A DNA stretch of 49,232 nt from Coemansia sp. RSA 487 (GCA_027577595.1 JANBRJ010000115.1:1-49232), one strand, 5' to 3'; positions 39,373 through 49,232 are shown, counted from the first letter of the stretch. Numbers and translations: made by a program. The notes: generated by a model not told the origin, from the sequence alone.

Positions 39373-39810
39373 CTATTCTTGCTTTTTTAATTTGAAGTAT
39401 AAGAGGATAGCTATCAAAGCTGCAGCTTGAATGCATACCCCTACTGTAAGCATCATGAACAAGATATTGGCAATATTGTTTTTTATATCCACATCATAGT
39501 AATTGGGTGGATGTTCGGACCAAAAAGCTGTATCACTGAGAATGAGAATGCCCATTGTTGAGTGGATAAATAACAATGTAATAAATCTCTTTTTATCATC
39601 TTCCACCATTATAAGTGTGCTATGTTTCTTAATTACTGCTATAACTGCGCCAATTATACAAAATATCGGTAATGCAAATTGGCTTACTATACTTGAAACC
39701 ACTACCAATGGCTTATCTGACTTTGTTAAGTTGTAAGCCAACATCAGGGTAAAACAGGCAGCTGCGTAAAGCATTGCAACAAAACTAATTCCCTTAACAA
39801 TACTAGACAT
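39373..39810 (-). CDS. Four-pass membrane protein of unknown function
   Basis: This 145-residue protein has four hydrophobic segments, at about 5-27, 38-61, 76-96 and 112-138, with short polar loops. It ends in a basic tail (KLKKQE). The compact four-helix layout resembles many small fungal membrane proteins, but I see no motif that assigns a family. The clean pattern over its whole length makes real coding likely. It is AT-rich like other lineage-specific genes here. It starts with the only upstream ATG. Confidence 0.55.
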   Translation of the reverse strand: MSSIVKGISFVAMLYAAACFTLMLAYNLTKSDKPLVVVSSIVSQFALPIFCIIGAVIAVIKKHSTLIMVEDDKKRFITLLFIHSTMGILILSDTAFWSEHPPNYYDVDIKNNIANILFMMLTVGVCIQAAALIAILLYFKLKKQE

Positions 39811-40908
39811 ATTTTTTAGTGTAAGTATCTTTGGAATTTGGTTAAAAAGTATTTAGTGAAAAATGGTTAGCGCAAGATGTTTATTAGTTGAAAAGCAATG
39901 ATGTAGAATATGTTGTCTTTATTTGAATCTCAAAGGGCTTAACAAGACATGGTATCTGCTTTCTTTTTCTTGATTTTTCTTCCGAATGGGACTTTCTTTA
40001 CGACTAGAGCATCTTATTAGACATTTTTGACTTTATGCTAATCAATTGGGGTAGGGGGCATCAGTATTCAGGATCCTATTCTGAATATCTAAAAGCACAT
40101 GATTGGAATAGCCTGAGCGTGTATGATTTGATTTGAATTCCACGAGAAGAAATGGCCTTGATAGTTGTCTGATGTTGGCTGCAACATTGAATAAACAGCT
40201 CATGCAAAAGAGATCTTCTTTTTACCTGTTAAGCCAAAAGAAACTCCTCTGTTTTCTCGACTAATTGTATTAATGTCTTTATCAAAGTGTGGCTGAGGAA
40301 AGGGGAGTTAGGCTTATTGCCGATGCTTAAAAAGGCCCGAGGATAATAAAGTACGTGAAGCAGTTATGTGGCTTCTATATCTGATATCCGCAATTTTGTC
40401 TTTAAACGATTCTTTGTCTTTTTGAACGATTGCAGACCTTTTCAATATGTAAGCTATTTTCATTTTTGTTGAAACATCCTTTGTGAGTGCCATTGAATAA
40501 GAAAAGTTGTTTTTAGTGTGGTCAGTTTCAGGAAAAGCCATGGTTTGTTAGCCACATGCAGTTAGAAAGAAAAAGAAGCAAAACATAGCTTCTTTGCTGC
40601 GAGCAATGTGAATTAATTCAAGTCCCGAGCCTTTGCTCATTTAGCAAAAAAAAAGCAAATTTACATGGACAGCTACTACTTTGGCTCAAAAATGAAACTG
40701 TACACATGTAGGAAATATGTATTTTTTATAAAAGACCATCCGAAAGTGTGGTAGATACACTGGTACTTTAGTTATTCGGCAGCATATAAATAGTCCCCTC
40801 CAGACGTACGGGATACATTCTTTCTAGAAAATTGGCAAACTATCTGTACCAGTTATATTCCACTAAACCCTTATAAAATTAAAATTAAAATTTTCTTTTT
40901 TGAATGCC
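39811..40908. other. Intergenic region with a TATA box for the protease remnant
   Basis: About 1.1 kb. A 75-codon minus-strand frame (40314-40541) has no recognisable features. A TATA-like GCATATAAATAG at about 40783-40795 lies about 115 bases before the decayed protease start, so the old promoter may survive. Nothing else is seen. Confidence 0.4.
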
Positions 40909-41880
40909 ATGCTTGTTATCATATTGGGAAGCATCCTGTTTCTGGCATTTTTTGCCGAGGTCCTGTTGGCCAGCCCCATTTCACATACTGAGTTACGCAG
41001 CTGCATATACACGTACTCACTAGACACCCGACTAAAGCCCCAATCGTACACTATTCAGGCTAAAGACCATTTACCGGCCACCTATATCCAATATTTAGAA
41101 GAATCTATCACAGATATACGTATCAGTACGTAGCTCAACCACATATTCAGTGGTATTTCGGTAACCACGATAAGTGGAATGGGTATCGAGAAACTGGCTA
41201 GTTTCTGGGGAGTTCAAAAAATGTGGTTCGCCATGTATCAAATTCTATATGCTGCGTGATCCAACGCAACTGGGGGCGATTGTCGAGACTCGTACATGCG
41301 CAGGCAGCGGTTCAGAAACTGACCACCCAGATAGGTGTCACTAGAAAGCGAATGAAGGCTGGGGTATTGGATACGGGAGTCGATTATAGCCATCCAGAGC
41401 TAGGTGCAGGGTGCTGAAAAACGCAAAGCCGTATGTGGCAGTACGGGAGAAGGAGCACGTGGGAGACGGAAGCTTGCGTCGGTTGACCAGCCGTGTCTTC
41501 CCGACAGGTATACCACTGATAGCGCCTCTAGACTCAGAGGAGTTGCGGTTGGCGTGCGCTAACTTCGCGCAATCGCCCAAGGACATGGTTGCGGTGATCG
41601 AGTGCGGCGACTGCTCCTTTCTCTAAAAGGAACTTGCTGCGCAGACAGCCGGCGCTATCGGTGTTATTGTAGTAGACAATATTTCCGGATCTGTCAGCCC
41701 TGGCGGCAGAAAGGAGCTCACCATACCGCTGGTTTCTGTGACGCAATAAGACGGATAGTTCACATTCGACGGGATTGCACAAGGGATGGCCACGGTTGCG
41801 GCATCTGGAAACAACAAACACGCGGTGCCCGCTGCTCTTTGTCTCCTGGGTGAAGGCAGTTAAGGAGACTTTGAAACATG
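40909..41880 (+). pseudogene. Decayed subtilisin-like secreted protease with PA domain
   Basis: The remnant starts with a good signal peptide (MLVIILGSILFLAFFAEVLL, then ASPIS) and a piece of propeptide (YTYSLDTRLKPQSY). It stops at 41133 and resumes in other frames. The subtilase Asp motif reads VLDTGVDYSHPELG (about 41360-41402). A protease-associated domain follows directly (FPTGIPLIAPLDSEELR...ECGDCSF, then GAIGVIVVD and GGRKELTIPLVSV). The region that should carry the catalytic His, between the Asp motif and the PA domain, is missing, as is the Ser part. Several stops and frame changes interrupt it. Intact relatives are secreted serine proteases of more than 800 residues. This copy is inactive. 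Confidence 0.7.
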
Positions 41881-42983
41881 GGATTCGCCTGATTTCTTGA
41901 TCCAAAGCGATTTATGATTAGGAACGATTGGCCCCTTACATTGATCAAATGCATATGATCAGAGCTTTGTGCAAATCAAATCGAATGCGCCCCTTAATTT
42001 TTTACATTTCCCCAAAACGATTTTCCTCTCCATATGGCAGGAGAAAGAAAAGAACCGAGGCACCATTTTTTTGCTGGATTACTCTTTTAAGGTAAATAAA
42101 AGCATTTTATACCATGAACCAAAAATAGAAGCGATTATCGCCGCTTCATATTTTCCTACCTCCCCTTTAGTCCCGATACAGGAACACCGAGCCAAGGTAT
42201 CATTTCTATTGGCTCAGAAGCAGCCCATTTACTCCGTAAAGTGTACGAAATTGGGGAAGAGTCTGGCATATTTCTCGTTTTTGCTGTTTCTTTTTTCCCA
42301 ATCTCTCACTTGTTTCAAAATGGGAGCGAAGAAAATAAAAAAGCAGATGCGTAATTTATAAGATGATTAACGCTCATATAACCCAGTCTTGGCTTTTGAT
42401 GGTCTATCATTTCCGCCTTATCCTCCCCACAGTATGAGAGAATACAAGATTTCCTTTGCTCACCTGAGAAACCTTGCAGCTATGCATTTTAATTGGAACG
42501 ATAGCCCAGTATTGTATAATATTTCATTCTGAAAGGACCATCATCCAAGTTAGATTTCTTTTATACTAAACAATAACTGAATGTGAGACCGAAAGGGGGG
42601 AGAAGAAGGGAATGAGAAAAAAAAGGGCACAAGGAATGTGAGAGGACTGTGTGGGGTAAAAGAGACTGACTACTTTTTTTTGGTTGGGATCCCAAGCGGT
42701 CTCCACCTTTTTTTGGGATTTTGTTTAAATAGTCCTTGTTTGTACCGACTCTTGTTATTTTATCAAGAGAAAACGTTCCTTCTCTTCTTTCATTACTTTC
42801 TTGAGCCCTTCTTACGACTTTGTTGTTTTTCAAAGAAACTCTTTGTTATCTTCTTAACGACTTTTTTTTACCGAATATCTGTTGACCGGATAATCAGTGA
42901 AATCTTCATATCACATAAAAAACACAGAAAAAGGCATTGATTGCTTTCCGTTTCTCTTCCTTCTTTTTCTTTAACAGATAACA
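41881..42983. other. Intergenic region, promoter of the CAP gene
   Basis: About 1.1 kb, AT-rich, with long T tracts and pyrimidine-rich leader sequence close to the CAP-gene ATG. A TTTAAATA element lies near 42723-42730. No coding stretch is supported. Confidence 0.4.
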
Positions 42984-43826
42984 ATGAAGTTTGCGCCTAC
43001 TCTTCTCATTGCTTCGGTACTTGGAGCCGCTCTTGCCAGCGCTCAGCCACTGGCTGACCCGCAGGTTGATCGGCGTAACCTGGTTATCGAAACCGTGTAC
43101 GAGACCGTGGCGCCCCATGTCGCTAAGGCAGGAGATAACCCTGTGGTTGTTGTAACTGTCACCGCTACCGCCTACGGAAGCCCTGCGGCTGCTACAGTGA
43201 CCTCGTCGGCGATTGCCCATGAAGCCACACCGACCTCGAGCGCTGCTCACGGCAATGTTGCCGCAGTGTCTTCCACTCCTGTGCCTGTGGCACATACCCC
43301 GCAGAAGCAGACCACCCCTGCTGCTGTCGTTGTTGCTACCCGTTTGCCTTCGGCAGTTGTTGCGTCTCCTTCCCCCACCAGCTCAAGCGCTGTTGCCGCT
43401 GCTGCAACTACCGAGGCTGCCGCTACTACCTCCGCATCCGACAGCTCCTCGTCGGGCTCGTCATCCGGCTGGATGAACCTGATGCTCTCTGAACTCAACT
43501 CTATCCGTGCCGCCGCCGGAAAATCCGCCCTGAAGCTGAGCAGCGAGCTGACGCAGATTGCGCAGAAGCACTCCGAGTACCAGGCATCGGCCAAATCAAT
43601 GACGCACTCGGATCCCAGCGGCACCCTGGGCTCTCGCCTGAGCGCCGACGGCGTTTCGTGGCAGGGCGCTGCTGAGAACATCGCGTGGAATCAGCAGAAT
43701 GTTGCTTCCGTCATCGATGCGTGGAAGAACAGCGCTGGCCATTACGCTAACATGATTGGCGATTATACATCTGTTGGCTTTGGTGTGTCCGACCTTTACT
43801 GGACTCAGGATTTCATCAAGGCTTAG
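42984..43826 (+). CDS. Secreted CAP/SCP (PR-1-like) protein
   Basis: This 280-residue secreted protein has a signal peptide (1-20, MKFAPTLLIASVLGAALASA). A Ser/Thr/Ala/Pro-rich region (about 60-160), probably O-glycosylated, comes next. The CAP domain spans about 164-280. CAP landmarks are His208 (MTHSD), the AENIA motif with Glu231, and His253 in SAGHYANMIGDYTSVGFGV. It lacks the usual last CAP strand after the WTQDF segment, so the domain ends slightly early. Fungal CAP proteins bind sterols or lipids and may export them or act at the host interface. Strong codon bias and GC content suggest high expression. The pyrimidine-rich leader directly before the ATG fits a strongly transcribed gene. 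Confidence 0.92.
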   Translation: MKFAPTLLIASVLGAALASAQPLADPQVDRRNLVIETVYETVAPHVAKAGDNPVVVVTVTATAYGSPAAATVTSSAIAHEATPTSSAAHGNVAAVSSTPVPVAHTPQKQTTPAAVVVATRLPSAVVASPSPTSSSAVAAAATTEAAATTSASDSSSSGSSSGWMNLMLSELNSIRAAAGKSALKLSSELTQIAQKHSEYQASAKSMTHSDPSGTLGSRLSADGVSWQGAAENIAWNQQNVASVIDAWKNSAGHYANMIGDYTSVGFGVSDLYWTQDFIKA

Positions 43827-44118
43827 AGCTGGGATTTTCCTTTTGGCCCGTCTAGTGTAGGTTAACTTATTATCTTTTTTTTTGCTTTTTGCGTTTGGAA
43901 ATGTAGAAAAAAAAGATTCAAATTATTTTGTTTATATATTATTGATACATGAATTTCAAAATAAAATGCAAAGCTCTGTCGATAAGAAAAAGAAGATGGA
44001 GATAAAAAAAAACTTTTCAGACAAATCCATCCATGCAAGATAAAGAACCCAAGCTTTTTTATATATAAAGATCGACTCATCTCTTCATTTACTGTACACA
44101 AAGGGAGTAAAGCAAAAT

Positions 44119-44628
44119 TTAGAGTTTCTTGGCATTGTTATTCAAACGAGCCTTGCGTTTCATCTCCATGCAAGCAACGGGTATTCTGGAAGCGATTCTG
44201 TTATCCATAAAGTTGTACTCCTCGACAAGCACGGGGAAAAAGTAGCCGTGTCCCTTGTTGCCGTAGAAGCTCTTGATGACGGTGCCCAGCCACCATCTGT
44301 TGTGCACTTCGCCGTTTCGCCACACGCGGATAATGTCGCCCTTGCGCACAGACAGAATCCGCCCATCGGTGCTTTCGAAATCCATAAACGCCACCACAAA
44401 CTTGGTGTCCACACATAGACCGTGCACGTTGCGCTTGCCAAACGAGCTTTCAATCGTACGCTTGTACCGCCTTATGAATTTTGCTGCTGTCTTTTGCATG
44501 GCTATGTAGTCGTCTTCTGCCATGCCTGCGTCCATCCCTGTATTGTGTGCTTGCGGAATGGCTGTGCGGTTGGCTGCCGATATGGTTGCATGTGTTGCTG
44601 GATTCATTGGTGCCATGGATTGCATCAT
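44119..44628 (-). CDS. SH3-domain protein
   Basis: This 169-residue protein has an SH3 fold at about 76-140. FVVAFMDFES corresponds to the ALYDF strand, LSVRKGDIIRV to the LSFKKGDII segment, RWWLGTV to the WW of the ligand groove, and GYFFPVLVEEY to the GxFPxxYV end. The N-terminal 35 residues are polar and Met/Ala-rich, and the C-terminus is basic (MKRKARLNNNAKKL). A single SH3 module of this size could be an adaptor that binds proline-rich partners at the cortex. The partner is unknown. Two adjacent ATGs (44628, 44625) could serve. A (GTAT)n tract lies just upstream in the leader. Confidence 0.75.
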   Translation of the reverse strand: MMQSMAPMNPATHATISAANRTAIPQAHNTGMDAGMAEDDYIAMQKTAAKFIRRYKRTIESSFGKRNVHGLCVDTKFVVAFMDFESTDGRILSVRKGDIIRVWRNGEVHNRWWLGTVIKSFYGNKGHGYFFPVLVEEYNFMDNRIASRIPVACMEMKRKARLNNNAKKL

Positions 44629-44638
44629 TTTGTATGTG

Positions 44639-44664
44639 TGTATGTATGTATGTATGTATGTATG
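44639..44664. repeat. (GTAT)n microsatellite in the SH3-gene leader
   Basis: This tract of the tetranucleotide GTAT, about six units, lies within roughly 35 bases of the SH3-gene start codon. On the mRNA strand it reads as CATA repeats. The length may vary between strains. Confidence 0.8.
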
Positions 44665-46563
44665 TGGTTCTTCTAACCAGTAATACGGGGTATTAATATG
44701 AATAAAAAATCGTCGGCGAACAGGTAAAGTACAGAAGCAAGATCTATCTTTGAATATCCTCTCGTCCGAATCCTTTCGATTTATAAAAGCCGCGCATTTC
44801 TTGGTGAGGTATACAACAATTTCTTGTTCACAGTTTTTTTTACAAATGAATTCAAGGAAAAGAAAATTGATAAAAGACAGAAAGAATTTATTTTTGCTCG
44901 CTTTTTGGTGATAAAGAAAAATGTGGCGGTCTTTTTAACCAGTTTCCCCTTCTTTATCCATTTCTTCTTTACCGCTCATCTATCTATAAAGCAAAAAAAA
45001 AGTTCACCAGCATATGTAAAGAACTGATGAGCTGAGATGTTTGTAGAATAACTTTTATTCATTTTACAAAATATCTTTTGCTGCTATACAAAAATTTCCT
45101 GGCCACATAAGAAGTGCTTTTTTTTCTTCTTTGGCACAAAACCCATGAAAGACCAATGCAATGCATCCCTTGCATATACCTCATTGCGGAATTATTCGGC
45201 TATTAACTTTTCCACCTCCCCACTTGTACATATGAAGAAAACGGATACTATCTGTTTCCAACAAGAAAAAAGTCCGCCCCTCCTTGACTTTTTTTTGGGA
45301 AAAGTTCAAGCTCCTTCGTTTTGTTGTAAATATCAGATATGCATTCACTGCATAAATTCGAAATTTACAAGTGAACAAAGAGTGGTGGAAAAATATAACA
45401 AGAAACGTCTTTATGGTTAGATAATCAACATGGAAATGTCATCCCCTTTGACAATGGAGGTTTCCTTCATGTGCATTTTGCTGCGGTTGCTAGCTCTTTG
45501 CTGCAACAAATATTTGTGGGCCATGCGCAATGCTGCGGAAAGCCATGTAATCCAGATCCCGATATCTTGTGCTTGCTAATCGGATTACACACGGTACACA
45601 CCCCACCAACTGCCGTTCATCTGTTATTTTTGGTGCCACATATACTTCCGCTGGGCTCGTCGATGTAGCAGCCAATGTGCTGGAAAGTACAAAAATAAGC
45701 TAGCCACAGGCCACAACTGATGTGATCTTGTTTGAGTATCCCAAATAAAACTCTGGTCATTCTTTATTTCTTTAACATCTACCGACATGATTATGCCAGC
45801 TAGATAAAAAAGAGCAAAGCAGTACGGGGCCCGTTCTACAAGCAACCTTACCACAGATTGTAGTTTTTTTTTATTTTCAACGGTTGTACCATTTTGCATT
45901 TTTCTTTAGTAAACTGTGTACTTTGTTAAAAGATGTGGTCTGCGGTCTTGTGTAGAAAGGATAACAAGCGGCAAGCCCCACCATAAAGAACACAAAGCTA
46001 GAAATCTAATAGAACGGCAGTTATTTTTTATCCTCTGTCGTAACAGTGGACTACATTTTAATTCAAGAATAGAAAGCAACCACTATACAAACGGACTTTA
46101 GATGTATTTATCTCCCCTCCCCTTCCCCATCTTTTTCCCTTCCGTCTTTGTCTAAAAAAGATTTTCTTTCTAGTTTATTCATTTTAGAACGCTGGTCTTT
46201 ATATCCCCCACCACCATTTTCTTCTTTTTTTAAGCTGTTGCCATCGAACAAGCTGAAGTTGATATTTTGTCTTGGCTTTATAAACATATGCTCATTTGCC
46301 TGCTATTTCCCCATACCCCCCTCTCTCCTCAATTGTAAAAAATTCTACTTCACATTGCTTTGTTTCGTCTCTTCACTACAATTTTTTCGTACAAGTATTT
46401 TTCGTACAAGCATATTGCGGGACTTTATCGTTTTATACTGAACTATTTTCCGCCTATTTTATTAATTAGGTATACATAAAAAAGTTCAATTCTTTAATCC
46501 ATACTCTTTACTCCTCTTCCTGTGTTCCAACACCTATTTTTCTTTATCTGTATTATTCCAATA
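44665..46563. other. Gene-poor AT-rich region
   Basis: About 1.9 kb. Homopolymer tracts are frequent. A possible spliced minus-strand gene at 45428-45899 was considered and not accepted. The right end, pyrimidine-rich, is the promoter side of the first SANT gene. Confidence 0.35.
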
Positions 46564-47181
46564 ATGATGGAATATCAAAAATACCAAGAAATGATTGCCG
46601 AGCTGAGCCAAGAGGAGGTCGAGTCTATTCAACGGCTTGTCAACCAGAATTATGGAAAGACAAATCTGGTTCGGTTGCGCCAGCTTATTCGCGACACACA
46701 CCCGCTTTGTGCCGAAAGAGACCTCCAAGATGCAATGGTCGAGTGCATTTCCAAATGCAAGACATATCAAGATACCATGCCTGGCTCAGTTAAACCAGAG
46801 CCAATGGGGCACAGGTATCCTGGCCACCAAATTCAACTAAAACCACAGTACCCACAGCAGGAGATGTACCAAGAGAAACCGTATGGTGTCGTCAAAAACT
46901 ATCTAACTGACCAAAACGCTGGGCTTACGAACGTTGTTTTCGCCAAAGACCAGCCGATAAGCCACAAGATATTCTCCACAGAGGACCCGGCTTGCATTCT
47001 GGCTAGCAGGTGGACTGATGAGGAAACAGATAAGCTCAAAGAGTATCTTGATATGACACAAGGTCGCAAGGATTGGACAAAATGCGCCCGCCATGTGGGA
47101 ACTAAATCCAACGCGCAGTGCAAAGCAAAGTACAATAATATGCGTGCTTCTGATAGAGCTCGGGACGTATTTTCTCTTTGA
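46564..47181 (+). CDS. SANT/Myb-domain protein, paralog 1
   Basis: This 205-residue protein starts MMEYQKY; two adjacent ATGs are conserved in the paralog. The N-terminal helical module (about 8-70) contains PLCAERDLQDAMVECISKC. A Pro/Gln-rich middle (about 75-115) follows. The C-terminal SANT/Myb-like repeat (about 155-195) reads RWTDEETDKLKEYL...DWTKCARHVGTKSNAQCKAKY, with the QCxxxY recognition-helix pattern. The likely role is DNA or chromatin binding. The N-terminal module is not one I recognise. It is shared with the gene at 48268 and may mediate dimerisation. The open frame continues 14 codons upstream, but these are hydrophobic and probably leader. Confidence 0.75.
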   Translation: MMEYQKYQEMIAELSQEEVESIQRLVNQNYGKTNLVRLRQLIRDTHPLCAERDLQDAMVECISKCKTYQDTMPGSVKPEPMGHRYPGHQIQLKPQYPQQEMYQEKPYGVVKNYLTDQNAGLTNVVFAKDQPISHKIFSTEDPACILASRWTDEETDKLKEYLDMTQGRKDWTKCARHVGTKSNAQCKAKYNNMRASDRARDVFSL

Positions 47182-48267
47182 AAATTTAGGTGGTCTTTCT
47201 TTTATATAGTGGAAATTGGGCTACAATTGAAAATGTACATATGGCTATTGCAACAATAAAAAGCGGTCTTCTCATAGCGCCAATTACGTGTGTCTTAAAC
47301 TAATCGCTTAAAATGGTCCCTTTTTCTTAAATCATTGCTATCCTAAAGAACATTTTGTTGGATGAAGATACCATGTATCTGGCATCTGCTATATCCTGGT
47401 ATTGCAACAAGCAATAATGGAATACCGGATTCATGAAACCTGAAGCTACCAGGCATAGGAAGGATACCGAATATCCGCTTTAGTCGTTTGTATGTTGGAT
47501 GAAGCCATTTTGCTTATTCATAGTTCATTTCACTTCAACTACGATTTATTTTTGTCGTTGATGACGACAATGCCAAGGCAGTTCGTGACAGGTGTGCAAA
47601 TAGAATGGGCTAAAATAAAAAGAACGACAGCTTAATAGGATTAGGCTAAAATCGTAGAAACGCTGTACTGTTCTTTCCAGCAAACAGAAAGCGATGACTT
47701 GCTTCTCTCCCTCCCATCTGCATTTCCTTGTCAGAATCTTTATACCTTTCTTATGTCTAATTAAACAACTTGGTCGTAGCGAAGCAACCATCTAACGCAG
47801 ATGTGAAAAAAAAACGAAGTGGCTGTACATTTCTTGGGGAGGGGGCGAATAGAATGGACTTGGTATTCAGTCTGTTCTTTCTACTATCCGACCACTTTTA
47901 ATTTCTTTTCTTTTCTTCGCTTGCTAGCAGCTCTTTTGCCATTGTATTTCCGCATTAAAAGGGTTAGGCTGGTGGTAATTTTTGTTTATTCGTAAGCAAT
48001 CAAGTTTTTTTCTTTCTTTATAGGCTTACAACTGTCACCTTTTTAAAATAAAATAAAATACCAGGACATCATCCCAAACCCCATTGCGAAAAAGCATTTT
48101 CTTTTTTTTTTTTGTCCAAAGAAAAGCATTTTCTAATCTTTACCTTTACTCGTTCATCTTACATTTATTGTTGTTGGTATTCAGCTAACACGCTTGTGTT
48201 GTGTATATACTCTTATTATCTCTATTCCTTTAGCATCGTTCAACAGCACAGAAACATATATTACTTG
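47182..48267. other. Intergenic region between SANT paralogs
   Basis: About 1.1 kb with no coding stretch I can support. T tracts and an AAAATAAAATAAAATA run (about 48045-48060) precede the second gene. The promoter regions of the two paralogs show no obvious similarity by eye. Confidence 0.4.
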
Positions 48268-48846
48268 ATGATGCAAGAGCATTACGAAGAATATCTTGCG
48301 GAGCTCGATACAGAAGAAATACAATCAATCCAAGCAATTGTGAACACTTGCTTTGGCAAACTAAGTTTGCCCCAGTTGCAGCAAACTATCAACCATACGT
48401 ATCCACTGTGTGCGAGAAAAGATCTTCAAGATACCATGTTCGAGTGCATTACCCGATGCAGCGCATATCAAGCCGATATACCATCCCCCAATGTTTTCCC
48501 AAGGCAGAGAGGTGCCAAGGAAGAGGGCCAACAGGTCGCGGACGCCAGACTACAAGCACATTTGGCTTCCATATTGGCTTCAAAGGACCTCCTAAACATC
48601 GGTTCATTAAACAACAAGCAAAGCTTGGACGTAAGGCTTTCGTCAAACGACCCAACATTCAATCCGCCAGGCAAATGGTCAAAAGACGAGTGCACACGAT
48701 TAGAGGAATACATTACTGCGAACAAGGGGCGGAAAAACTGGGCCGAATGCGCTACATACGTTGGAACAAAGAACTCGTCCCAGTGCAAATCTAGATACAA
48801 CAATACTCGGATCACTGCAAAACGCCGAGACATTTTCATTATTTGA
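48268..48846 (+). CDS. SANT/Myb-domain protein, paralog 2
   Basis: This 192-residue paralog of the protein at 46564 has the same MM start. Its N-terminal module (about 5-68) reads PLCARKDLQDTMFECITRC, and its C-terminal SANT repeat (about 143-182) reads KWSKDECTRLEEYI...NWAECATYVGTKNSSQCKSRY. The middle region is unrelated in sequence to paralog 1 and lacks the Pro/Gln bias. The two ends are roughly half identical by eye, and both proteins finish with a basic stretch followed by RDVFSL or RDIFII. The tandem orientation suggests local duplication followed by divergence. An upstream in-frame extension to 48112 is hydrophobic and Tyr-rich and probably untranslated. Confidence 0.75.
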   Translation: MMQEHYEEYLAELDTEEIQSIQAIVNTCFGKLSLPQLQQTINHTYPLCARKDLQDTMFECITRCSAYQADIPSPNVFPRQRGAKEEGQQVADARLQAHLASILASKDLLNIGSLNNKQSLDVRLSSNDPTFNPPGKWSKDECTRLEEYITANKGRKNWAECATYVGTKNSSQCKSRYNNTRITAKRRDIFII

Positions 48847-49232
48847 CCTCTACGTTTTACTGCTTTTTTTACTTTGGTAAACGTTTATTAATTGCATTTG
48901 GTTTTACAGCTTTTCGAATGTTCTAAATCCACATTTGCTGTGTTTTGCAAAACTAATTGCATCGAGTAAGAAGGATGTATACGCGTCGAATGGTGGAAGG
49001 GTTGCGGTGGCGATAGCGCATTTTGCGACCCAAGAAAAAGTCGCTTGCGCAGGCGTGGGGCATATGCGTCAGTGCAAAACAGGAAAACACAAACGATTAG
49101 TACTGTTGTCTAGAAGCAGCCACAGATGTTTATCTCTTCAGCTCTCATTTGAGCGCCTACCTGCAAAAGGGACAGCATCCTATCCTAGAGCTAGGATTCC
49201 TAGAACTAGGATTTGCCGCGGCTATAACCTTG
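48847..49232. other. Terminal intergenic region with paired inverted repeats
   Basis: No gene is seen. Close to the window end are two adjacent short inverted repeats: ATCCTAG-AG-CTAGGAT at 49182-49197 and TCCTAG-AA-CTAGGA at 49198-49211. They could be a protein-binding site or a chance repeat. Confidence 0.4.

Noticed and set aside
40314-40541. A 75-codon minus-strand frame starting MAFPETDHTKNNFSYS.
   Set aside because: It starts with ATG but has no motif, no neighbour logic and no duplicate. It could be chance in AT-rich DNA.
45428-45899. Possible spliced minus-strand gene: an open start MQNGTTVENKKK with a GTAAGG donor, a later stretch APKITDERQLVGC, and a final stretch ending IVKGDDISMLII that faintly recalls Sm/LSm proteins.
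   Set aside because: No consistent set of introns joins the pieces, and the central Sm residues are not found where expected. The likeness is too weak to annotate without RNA evidence.

Overview
The window looks like a compact, intron-poor fungal chromosome segment. The mix is a catalytically complete eukaryotic Argonaute, a KDM4-type demethylase that keeps PHD fingers, a STRIPAK scaffold, an Mdm1-type sorting nexin, HXXXD acyltransferase and F-box remnants, and several SANT/Myb-like proteins. It suggests an early-diverging fungus, possibly Kickxellomycotina (Coemansia-like). That placement is inferred from protein content and was not tested by search. Conserved genes sit in GC-richer stretches (8.1-16.5, 24.2-30.6, 36.2-38.9, 43.0-43.8 kb), and AT-rich spacers hold decayed or lineage-specific genes.

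Layout. 1-7.95 kb: a tandem array of three MFS sugar-transporter genes (the first cut by the window edge). Each has the same downstream spacer, and the array breaks off sharply just before the next gene. 8.1-11.0 kb: JmjN/JmjC/PHD histone demethylase (KDM4 family). 11.4-12.4 kb: Myb-like protein, convergent with a Far11/STRIP-like STRIPAK subunit (12.6-16.5 kb, minus). 16.9-17.1 kb: a tiny acidic reading frame. 17.5-21.5 kb: two F-box/LRR-like genes, both with disrupted frames. 21.5-24.1 kb: gene-poor, with a short minisatellite and an eroded coding-like patch. 24.2-30.6 kb: alpha/beta hydrolase, small coiled-coil protein and Mdm1-like PXA-RGS-PX-nexin_C protein. 31.7-32.3 kb: a third F-box relative, decayed. 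32.6-35.7 kb: cytochrome P450 divergent from a truncated HXXXD acyltransferase. 35.9-38.9 kb: the tail of a fourth F-box relative lying directly downstream of a full-length Argonaute. 39.4-41.9 kb: a four-pass membrane protein and a decayed subtilisin-like protease. 43.0-44.6 kb: secreted CAP/PR-1 protein and an SH3 protein. 46.6-48.8 kb: two paralogous SANT proteins sharing an unrecognised N-terminal domain.

How they fit together. There is no single obvious operon-like system, as expected for a eukaryote. The best candidates for something new are two. The first is the transporter array, where very short, highly diverged tracts fall on likely sugar-contact helices inside otherwise almost identical genes. 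The second is the SANT pair with its shared Cys-containing N-terminal module. Argonaute and the KDM4 enzyme show that the organism probably has small-RNA silencing and H3K9/K36 demethylation, but nothing here shows that they are physically or functionally linked.
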